A stretch of 30,568 nucleotides of DNA from Paradesertivirga sp965650335 (GTDB lineage Bacteria > Bacteroidota > Bacteroidia > Sphingobacteriales > Sphingobacteriaceae). Positions 24,709-30,568 of the stretch are shown here, one piece after another (position 1 is the stretch's first letter; each line of letters begins with the position of its first letter). The stretch covers positions 1 to 30,568 of the forward strand of contig CBFGOI010000053.1 of the NCBI GenBank assembly GCA_965650335.1. Reading direction: 5' to 3'. Below the pieces are notes generated by a model. It made no database searches and was not told the DNA's origin. It saw only the letters and a list, made by a program, of their open reading frames with translations. Position numbers and translations under genes: made by a program.

Positions 24709-26265
24709 ATGAAAAAACTGAGCACTCAACTATATAAAAATACATTTGTTTCCACTTTCAGCGGAGACGAAAGTGGAGACCTTAATCCCAGACAAACACC
24801 GGATGTATTTTACAGTAAAGCCATCCCAACACCTGTAAGAAAACCGGCATTGCTCGGCTGGTCGGATGAGTTGGCGGAAGAATTGGGGGTACAAAAGCCT
24901 TCCGATCAAAAAGACATCGACATCCTTGGCGGGAATTACCTTACGCCGACGATGTCTCCATATGCTGCCCGTTATGGCGGACACCAGTTTGGCAATTGGG
25001 CCGCACAGCTTGGCGATGGAAGAGCAATAACCCTTGGGGAATGGGAACACGAAGGGAAATCATGGGATTTACAATTAAAAGGCGCGGGACCAACTGCCTA
25101 TTCGCGCAGAGCGGACGGAAGAGCAGTTTTAAGGTCATCGGTTCGCGAATACCTGATGAGCGAGGCGATGTTTCATTTAGGTGTGCCCACCACAAGGGCG
25201 TTAAGTCTGGTATCAACCGGCGAGCAGATAATGAGAGATATGTTTTATAATGGCAATCCTGAATATGAGCCAGGTGCCATTGTAATGCGGGTTGCACCAA
25301 CCTTTATCCGGTTCGGAAATTTTGAAATATTTACTTCCAAAAATGAGATCGAGAATCTTAAAAAGTTAACCGACTATACTATCGATCGGTTTTATCCGCA
25401 TATATCAGGGGAAGATAAAGTGCTGAACTGGTTAAAAGAGGTGGTAGAAAGAACCGCCACGATGATAGTAGAATGGCTACGGGTTGGCTTTGTTCACGGA
25501 GTAATGAACACCGATAACATGTCGATTCTGGGTTTGACAATTGATTATGGCCCATATTCGTTCCTTGATGATTACGACCCGAATTTCACCCCAAATACAA
25601 CAGATCTGCCCGGCCGGCGGTATGCTTTCGGTAATCAGGCCTCCATTGCCTACTGGAACCTTGGTTGCCTGGCGAATGCCCTCGCACCATTGGTTTCGGA
25701 TAAAGACAAATTAGTAGAGGTAATCGAAAGTTACGAAGACATTTTCTGGTTGAAATATTATTCGATGATGGCTAAGAAGTTAGGGATCGACAGAGTAAAA
25801 GAGACGGATATTCCTTTGATCGACAGGTTTGATAAAATGCTGGCCGATTTAAAACCTGACATGACTATTTTTTATCAGTTGCTGCACTCTTTGCCGCTTG
25901 ATATACAAAATGAACAGCAGGTTTTTAACCATTTTAAAGATAGCTTTTACCAACAGCCAAATACATCTGAGCTAATAGCTCTTTTTAACCTGATGGAGAC
26001 CTATGTTAAGCGAATCGAATTGAATACCTGCAGTCGCGAAGAATCTATGGAATTGATGAAAAGAACCAATCCCCGTTTTGTTCTAAGGAACTATTTACTT
26101 CATCAGGCTATCGAAGAATTAGAACGAGGTAATCTTCAATTATTCACAGACTTGCAGCATGCCATTAAACAACCCTATTCTGACAAGCATGACCATTTTT
26201 TAAAAAAACGACCCGATTGGGCGAATGAAAAAGCCGGATGTTCTATGTTATCCTGCAGTTCTTAG
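24709..26265 (+). CDS. selO: Protein adenylyltransferase SelO (YdiU/UPF0061)
   Basis: A 518-residue pseudokinase-fold enzyme that transfers AMP from ATP to protein Ser, Thr or Tyr, linked to redox stress in studied members. Conserved parts include TPTMSPYAARYGGHQFGNWAAQLGDGRA (79-106), LQLKGAGPTAYSR with K124, and VHGVMNTDNMS with D269 and N270 followed by D279 in IDYGP; these match the catalytic and metal residues of the family. The C-terminus ends in SCSS, the Cys replacing the selenocysteine of animal SelO. Full length. Likely in one transcript with the GH43-type gene. Confidence 0.97.
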   Translation: MKKLSTQLYKNTFVSTFSGDESGDLNPRQTPDVFYSKAIPTPVRKPALLGWSDELAEELGVQKPSDQKDIDILGGNYLTPTMSPYAARYGGHQFGNWAAQLGDGRAITLGEWEHEGKSWDLQLKGAGPTAYSRRADGRAVLRSSVREYLMSEAMFHLGVPTTRALSLVSTGEQIMRDMFYNGNPEYEPGAIVMRVAPTFIRFGNFEIFTSKNEIENLKKLTDYTIDRFYPHISGEDKVLNWLKEVVERTATMIVEWLRVGFVHGVMNTDNMSILGLTIDYGPYSFLDDYDPNFTPNTTDLPGRRYAFGNQASIAYWNLGCLANALAPLVSDKDKLVEVIESYEDIFWLKYYSMMAKKLGIDRVKETDIPLIDRFDKMLADLKPDMTIFYQLLHSLPLDIQNEQQVFNHFKDSFYQQPNTSELIALFNLMETYVKRIELNTCSREESMELMKRTNPRFVLRNYLLHQAIEELERGNLQLFTDLQHAIKQPYSDKHDHFLKKRPDWANEKAGCSMLSCSS

Positions 26266-26282
26266 CTCACATACATGCCCGA

Positions 26283-26386
26283 AAACGAGAAAAGCACCGG
26301 TCTCCCTGGTGCCTATCTCGTTTCATAAGTAGATGAAAAATATATAAAGAACAGTAAGCTGACTTGTGTTATCTCAGCTGATACTG
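26283..26386. other. Two hairpins between convergent selO and MDR genes
   Basis: First hairpin: AAACGAGA (26283-26290) with TCTCGTTT (26316-26323), plus an inner GCACC/GGTGC stem (26294-26298, 26308-26312). Second: AGCTGA (26357-26362) with TCAGCT (26374-26379), plus an outer CAGT/ACTG pair (26352-26355, 26383-26386). Neither has a clear T-run. The first is probably the selO transcript end; the rest of the 222-base gap shows nothing else. Confidence 0.5.
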
Positions 26387-26487
26387 ATGTTACATTCGAT
26401 CTGCGTAGGTTTATACAGATATTATGCCAACATTATTTTGAACTTAACTTATTGAATATTTGTGGAAAACTTATTATTTAAGAAGAA

Positions 26488-27453
26488 TTAAACTTCTAGA
26501 ATGATCTTGCCGATATGTTCGCTACTCTCCATTAGGTAGTGTGCAGTAGTAGCGGCTTTGAGCGGAAAAACCCTATAAATAATTGGTTTAAATTTACCGT
26601 TCTCTGCTAATGGCCATACCTGTTGCCGAATTTCATCCGCCAGCCCACTCTTAAAACTTAATTCCCTACTTCTCAGTGTACTTCCTGTTATAGTCAATCT
26701 TTTTTTTATTATAGAAAATACATTTCCCTGCAAGGCCGGACTTTGTGCATTTATGAAAACCAGACGACCATCCTCCCGCATAATATTGATATTTTTTGGA
26801 ATGTAGTCCCCTCCTATCATATCTAAAATAACATCCATACCCACATTATGAAACTCATTTTCAAAATCATCCGTTTTGTAATTGACACACACTGCTGCAC
26901 CCAATTCAGTACAAAAATTACATTTTTCGTCACTCCCGGCAGTTGTATACACGTTGGCGCCAAAGGCTCGGGCTAGTTGAATAGCTGTAACGCCAATGCC
27001 GCTTGTACCACCATGCACCAAAAAGTTTTCACCTGCTTTTAGCTGTCCCCGCTGAAATACATTATGCCATACAGTGAATACCGCTTCTGGCAAAGAAGCC
27101 GCCTGAATAAAGTCAAAACCCTTAGGGACCGGCAGGCATGATCCAGCATCTGCAACAACATATTCGGCATAGCCTCCACCACTAATTAAAGCACACACAC
27201 TATCGTTAATTTTCCAGGTATGCACCTCGTCTCCGCATTCTTCAATAATTCCGGACACTTCAACACCAGGGATATCGATAGGTGCGTCGGCGGGTGGTGG
27301 GTACTTTCCCTTCCGCTGCGCTATATCCAGGCGATTTACCCCGGCAGCTTTAACACGGATAAGTACCTCATTGCTTGCAGGCGATGGCTTAGGTCTTTCT
27401 GTTAATTGCAACACCTCCGCATTTCCAGGATGACTTATAATAATAGCCTTCAT
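26488..27453 (-). CDS. NAD(P)H-quinone reductase-like MDR oxidoreductase
   Basis: A 321-residue zinc-free medium-chain dehydrogenase/reductase of the quinone reductase (PIG3-like) group. The N-terminal catalytic domain shows VKAAGVNRLDIAQRKGKYPPP and IPGVEVSGII. The cofactor-binding motif is HGGTSGIGVTAIQLARAFGA (147-166), followed by TTAGSDEKCNFCTELGAA typical of NADPH-dependent members. No structural zinc cysteines (GHE-C-x2-C pattern) are present. It reduces quinones or other enone-like compounds using NADPH; the substrate is unknown. ATG start. It is divergent from the lipoprotein gene at 27685. Confidence 0.92.
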   Translation of the reverse strand: MKAIIISHPGNAEVLQLTERPKPSPASNEVLIRVKAAGVNRLDIAQRKGKYPPPADAPIDIPGVEVSGIIEECGDEVHTWKINDSVCALISGGGYAEYVVADAGSCLPVPKGFDFIQAASLPEAVFTVWHNVFQRGQLKAGENFLVHGGTSGIGVTAIQLARAFGANVYTTAGSDEKCNFCTELGAAVCVNYKTDDFENEFHNVGMDVILDMIGGDYIPKNINIMREDGRLVFINAQSPALQGNVFSIIKKRLTITGSTLRSRELSFKSGLADEIRQQVWPLAENGKFKPIIYRVFPLKAATTAHYLMESSEHIGKIILEV

Positions 27454-27530
27454 TTTTTTAGGTATTTAGATAGCACGTTTGAAAAAATCACACATTTATT
27501 TTAGTAAGATCCATGATAAAATGTGACCTG

Positions 27531-27556
27531 AGCCAAGACCTCCCAGGTCTTTAGCT
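27531..27556. promoter_or_regulatory. Hairpin/inverted repeat between divergent genes
   Basis: AAGACCT (27535-27541) and AGGTCTT (27545-27551) are perfect complements around CCC. An outer AGC/GCT pair (27531-27533, 27554-27556) extends it across a small internal loop. It lies in the 231-base divergent region between the MDR gene and the lipoprotein gene; operator or leader hairpin, undecided. Confidence 0.35.
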
Positions 27557-27684
27557 AAATTATTAAATAACAGATGGCATTACAATTGTTTGGATAAACC
27601 CGGGAAAGAGGACGGGGCCAGCGATTACATCATTATTGCTCTGATATCTTGACAAAAAAAATCAAACAAACTATCAGCAGCCAC

Positions 27685-28530
27685 ATGAAAACACCTCTAC
27701 TTACCTTGATTTTCTCAAGTTTATTAATTTTCGGATGCAAAAAGGATGAAGGCTTCCTCCTTCAGGCCCAGAATCGCAACTACAATGTATCTTTTTCTGT
27801 ATCAAATATTTCTGAAAAAACAGACGATCCGACTATTGGAACAGACAGTGTCAGGAATTTCGAATATTATATATACACTCGCGAAGGGTTAAGAATTCCG
27901 GCCACAGACAAAAACATTGTAAGGCTGGACAACTCGGTAGAAATAAAGGAGAAACTAGCACCGGGAAATTATAAAGTTATTTTTTTCTCAGCAGATCGAC
28001 CTCTGGATCGTCATATTTCCGATCAGCCCGGCGAAGTTCCCGGATTTATTTATGCAAACATCTTTAATGTGTACCACAAAGCAGTAGATATCACGGTGGG
28101 GCCAGAAAAAATCAAGCAGTCTGTTGTTTTGGATAAATTAAATTCGACACTCGAGCTTGATTTATTAGATCATGTAATCCCCGATAAGGTAAGTAGTATA
28201 TTGGTTACCTGGTACGACCATAAGTATGTAGACTTTTACGGTTTATCCTTTACCCCCACGCGAAAACAAAAGAGCTTGAAAATTAGCCGTGAGAACGAGC
28301 AGGGAACGATAGAAAAGTTTTCTGCTTCAGTATTTAACACCTCTGCTCCGATTAATATTTACATCACCTATCTGGACAGCAACGGAAATTACGTTAGTGG
28401 CCGGGAAATAAAGGAGGTTAAATGTTTGAAAAATCAAAAAACGACCTTAACGGGATATCTTTTCAACCCCGACACGCCGGAATTGCAGGCAACGATCAAG
28501 TCGAAAATCGATGAGCCGGACGGAGCTTAG
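27685..28530 (+). CDS. Beta-rich lipoprotein of unknown function
   Basis: A 281-residue lipoprotein: signal sequence MKTPLLTLIFSSLLIFGC with lipidated Cys at 18, followed by KKDEG. The mature part is made of alternating beta-like segments (NYNVSFSVSN, APGNYKVIFFSAD, SSILVTWYDHKYVDFYG, PINIYITYLDSNGNYV) and has no catalytic motif. The pattern recalls the FimB/Mfa2 group of fimbrial anchor lipoproteins in Bacteroidota, but I could not confirm this. An in-frame TTG at 27649 would add twelve residues before the signal; the ATG fits better. No partner fimbrillin gene is adjacent. Confidence 0.8.
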   Translation: MKTPLLTLIFSSLLIFGCKKDEGFLLQAQNRNYNVSFSVSNISEKTDDPTIGTDSVRNFEYYIYTREGLRIPATDKNIVRLDNSVEIKEKLAPGNYKVIFFSADRPLDRHISDQPGEVPGFIYANIFNVYHKAVDITVGPEKIKQSVVLDKLNSTLELDLLDHVIPDKVSSILVTWYDHKYVDFYGLSFTPTRKQKSLKISRENEQGTIEKFSASVFNTSAPINIYITYLDSNGNYVSGREIKEVKCLKNQKTTLTGYLFNPDTPELQATIKSKIDEPDGA

Positions 28531-28566
28531 TGTGAATATCCCTTTCTTCTGTATGCAAACTGAAAC

Positions 28567-28860
28567 TTAGGAGTGTTTAGCCCTTTCCTCTTCGGCAAAG
28601 AATAATAACACCCGTTCTTGCGCATCTTCCCATTTCCCGCTGTCATTTCTTCTTAAAGATTTGAACAGCAAAGCATATGACGCATCAAGCTTTTTATTAC
28701 AAATATGTTCTGCTTGGTCCCAGGTAATAGCTTCTAAAGCCTCTGTGGCTTGTCCGAAATACTGGTATTCCTTTTCACAAATTGAATCGCTCCAGATTAA
28801 TTCCTCCCCATTTTTCTTGCCTTCGTGAATGCTTATCTTTCCTTTATTTTGCTGTATCAT
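28567..28860 (-). CDS. Small protein of unknown function
   Basis: A 97-residue soluble protein, mostly polar, with predicted helices around GQATEALEAITWDQAEHICNK and ERVLLFFAEEERA. I do not recognise the family. It starts at an ATG that overlaps the stop of a possible 48-residue gene upstream (ATGA), which would fit translational coupling. It is convergent with the lipoprotein gene. Confidence 0.55.
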   Translation of the reverse strand: MIQQNKGKISIHEGKKNGEELIWSDSICEKEYQYFGQATEALEAITWDQAEHICNKKLDASYALLFKSLRRNDSGKWEDAQERVLLFFAEEERAKHS

Positions 28861-29003
28861 GCATCGTTATTTCTATGATCAACAAATCTTTTCAGGCTAT
28901 GTTTTTTTGAAAAAATGACCATTCCTACTAAACTACGTTTAGGTCGGTCCTTCTTGATTGGTAGGGATGTTTTGGCAATTTCCCGTCGAAATTTGTTTCC
29001 CAC
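28857..29003 (-). CDS. Possible 48-residue basic protein
   Basis: Read from a GTG at 29003, the product is a short, strongly basic protein with the stretch AKTSLPIKKDRPKRSLVG followed by FSKKHSLKRFVDHRNND. The frame continues open further upstream, but that part (to 29129) looks like random AT-rich translation. The main support is the ATGA overlap with the gene at 28567-28860. Family unknown; could be spurious. Confidence 0.35.
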   Translation of the reverse strand: MGNKFRREIAKTSLPIKKDRPKRSLVGMVIFSKKHSLKRFVDHRNNDA

Positions 29004-29303
29004 TTTGGCAGATGTTTGACTGAAGACAGGAAAGAGCAATTGAGTGTTTAAAAAAATTAAGGCTAGACGTTTCAAAATGGATTTTATTAGCCTCTGACTG
29101 ATAACAAGCAAAAAAACATCGCAAAACAAACAAACTCATTAAAAATATTATTATATATAAAGTAAGCTCTATTTAATTAAAGCCCAAATGCAGCCAGGAA
29201 GCAATGAATGGATGGACTGTGTTTTAAATGCACGAAAATAGATTTTAGAGAACATCATTTAAGAAAGCTAATTCTGCTGAATCACCTCTTGTCAAAATAG
29301 TTG
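29004..29303. other. Non-coding stretch before the response regulator
   Basis: An AT-rich interval of 300 bases. I see only a weak AGGCTA/TAGCCT pair (29060-29065 and 29088-29093) with a 22-base loop and a T-rich tail on the minus strand. No convincing gene, promoter or RNA gene was found. Confidence 0.5.
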
Positions 29304-29663
29304 ATGAAGAAAAAAAAGGTATTGATAATTGACGATGACGTTTCATGTCTCGAGGTCATGCAAATCGTGATCGATGACCTTGGCTGCGAAACCTTCGCTT
29401 TTACAACCTGGAAATCGGACACCATTCAAGATATCATAAACATTGCCCCCGACCTTATCATTTTGGACGAATGGCTGATAGGCGTTAAAGGGAGTGAACT
29501 TTGTGTTATTCTGAAATCGATTAATCAGTTAAGAAGCATACCGGTTATTCTGATATCCGGAGTAGATGGCCTGGCTCAAATTGCAAAAAAATCTTTTGCA
29601 GACGGGTACATCGAAAAACCGTTTGACATCTACGAGATTGAAAAACACATACTGCACTTTTAG
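29304..29663 (+). CDS. Single-domain response regulator (receiver only)
   Basis: A 119-residue receiver domain without output domain. The acidic pocket is D10-D12 (IIDDD), the phosphoacceptor D55 in LIILDEWLIG, the switch Ser S85 in LISG and the Lys K105 in EKPF. Such proteins relay phosphoryl groups or bind partner proteins. No histidine kinase is adjacent. A TTG codon lies directly before the ATG, which I take as the start. Confidence 0.93.
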   Translation: MKKKKVLIIDDDVSCLEVMQIVIDDLGCETFAFTTWKSDTIQDIINIAPDLIILDEWLIGVKGSELCVILKSINQLRSIPVILISGVDGLAQIAKKSFADGYIEKPFDIYEIEKHILHF

Positions 29664-29751
29664 GGCCTGTTTTTGATTTTACCCATATTTCTATCCCATC
29701 TATTTTTACCCTACTGTTTTCTTGAGATCTGAGAATCTGGCATGGATTCTA

Positions 29752-29783
29752 TTCAATTGAACAAATTTGAAACTTTTCAAATT
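29752..29783. promoter_or_regulatory. Two adjacent palindromes upstream of treS
   Basis: TTCAATTGAA (29752-29761) is a perfect palindrome; two bases on, AATTTGAAACTTTTCAAATT (29764-29783) is a perfect 8-base inverted repeat with a 4-base spacer. They lie 79 to 110 bases before the treS start and share the TTGAA/TTCAA half-site, as expected for a regulator-binding region. Confidence 0.5.
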
Positions 29784-29861
29784 GGTGAAAGTTGTCTAAA
29801 AACATTACATCATCTGCCTGGGCCGCTGAGCCAAAAGATCTAACAAATTTAAAAGTCTAGC

Positions 29862-30568
29862 ATGCCGGAGAGAAAACCATTAGATGATAAGCTTCATTGG
29901 TATAAAGATGCCGTAATCTACGAATTACATATAAAAGCATTTCTTGACGGGAATGGAGATGGTATAGGTGATTTTGAAGGATTGCTGGAAAAGCTCGATT
30001 ATTTACAGGACCTTGGAGTGACTGCTATCTGGCTGCTTCCCTTTTACCCTTCGCCACTTAAAGATGACGGATACGACATTGCTGATTATTATAAAATAAA
30101 TCCCGCTTACGGCAACATAAAACAGTTTAAACATTTTTTAAAGGAGGCGCATGAGCGCAATTTAAGGGTAATTACCGAGTTGGTAATTAATCACACTTCC
30201 GACCAGCATCCATGGTTTCAACGAGCGCGAAAAGCACCTAAAGACTCGAATGTCAGGGATTTTTATGTTTGGACCGATGATCCAAACAAGTACAAGGATG
30301 TGCGCATAATATTTCAAGATTATGAAAAATCTAACTGGACCTGGGATCCCGTCGCACAGCAATATTACTGGCACCGCTTTTTCCATCACCAGCCGGATTT
30401 GAACTTTGACAATCCGTTGGTACATGAAGAAATCTTAAAAATTCTGGACTACTGGTGTAAAATGGGCGTGGATGGATTCAGGTTGGATGCCGTGCCTTAT
30501 CTCTTTGAACGAGAAGGAACAAACGGCGAGAACCTGCCGGAAACACACGCCTTTTTAAAAAAAATGCG
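29862..30568 (+). CDS. treS: Trehalose synthase / maltose alpha-D-glucosyltransferase, 5' part
   Basis: The first 235 residues of a GH13 enzyme that interconverts maltose and trehalose; the gene runs off the window. Features: YKDAVIYELHIKAFLDGNGDGIGDF (14-38), TAIWLLPFYPSPLKDDGYDI (54-73), the conserved region ELVINHTSDQHPWFQ with H111, and GVDGFRLDAVPYLFE with nucleophile D209. These wordings fit TreS better than other GH13 members. ATG start at 29862. In this group of bacteria treS is often followed by a maltokinase domain or glycogen-branching enzyme, which cannot be seen here. Confidence 0.92.
   Translation, partial: MPERKPLDDKLHWYKDAVIYELHIKAFLDGNGDGIGDFEGLLEKLDYLQDLGVTAIWLLPFYPSPLKDDGYDIADYYKINPAYGNIKQFKHFLKEAHERNLRVITELVINHTSDQHPWFQRARKAPKDSNVRDFYVWTDDPNKYKDVRIIFQDYEKSNWTWDPVAQQYYWHRFFHHQPDLNFDNPLVHEEILKILDYWCKMGVDGFRLDAVPYLFEREGTNGENLPETHAFLKKM

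Noticed and set aside
29004..29129. Upstream extension of the possible 48-residue gene on the minus strand
   Set aside because: The added residues look like translated AT-rich non-coding DNA and the GTG at 29003 gives a more coherent product.
29764..29783. The palindrome upstream of treS as a third copy of the CreD-unit operator
   Set aside because: The half-site TTTGAA/TTCAAA is shared, but the spacer is four bases instead of one, and the outer C/G and A/T positions differ. The same regulator is unlikely to bind both.

Overview
The window looks like a chromosomal segment of a Bacteroidota species, most likely in the Sphingobacteriaceae (Pedobacter/Mucilaginibacter-like). The grounds are the AT-rich base composition, lipoprotein boxes followed by CKKD, weak or absent Shine-Dalgarno sequences, promoter elements of the Bacteroidota TAnnTTTG type, and protein families typical of that group. 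The genus is inference. I see no rRNA, tRNA, CRISPR array, transposase or prophage gene, so this reads as an ordinary core/accessory mosaic rather than a mobile island.

Layout. 49-4135: an NtrC-type sigma-54 activator, a bidirectional terminator, a secreted gluzincin-like peptidase, a Sir2 deacylase, a small unknown protein and a Tat-exported SGNH hydrolase. 4166-6801 (minus): an N-acetylmuramoyl-L-alanine amidase followed by a UPF1-like SF1 helicase. 6960-9310: a three-gene unit of a six-helix membrane protein, a winged-helix regulator and CreD, with a near-identical 17-bp palindrome before the first and third genes. 9354-11925: a cobalamin-binding radical SAM enzyme, a DUF2809 membrane protein and an MpaB/DUF2236 oxygenase-like protein, tightly packed. 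12107-13924: an acyltransferase-3 membrane protein and a CHRD-domain lipoprotein.

13996-16811 (minus): proton-translocating transhydrogenase encoded by three genes (pntAA-pntAB-pntB). 17091-18910: a class I fructose-bisphosphate aldolase convergent with a DUF72 protein, their stop codons overlapping. 18988-20439 (minus): a MaoC-like hydratase followed by an orphan ABC-type substrate-binding lipoprotein. 20663-22548: a soluble PAS histidine kinase and thioredoxin, convergent with a bacterial PH-domain protein. 22840-26265: a small unknown protein, a GH43-type propeller protein with a large helical insertion, and SelO. 26488-30568: a quinone-reductase-like MDR enzyme, a beta-rich lipoprotein, two small unknown proteins, a single-domain response regulator and the 5' part of trehalose synthase (treS), cut by the window end.

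The points most worth following up are the duplicated operator of the CreD unit, the radical SAM/DUF2809/MpaB trio, the helical insertion in the GH43 propeller, strong hairpins that run into the 3' coding ends of trxA and the helicase gene, and paired palindromes upstream of treS. No wholly new system can be claimed from sequence reading alone.
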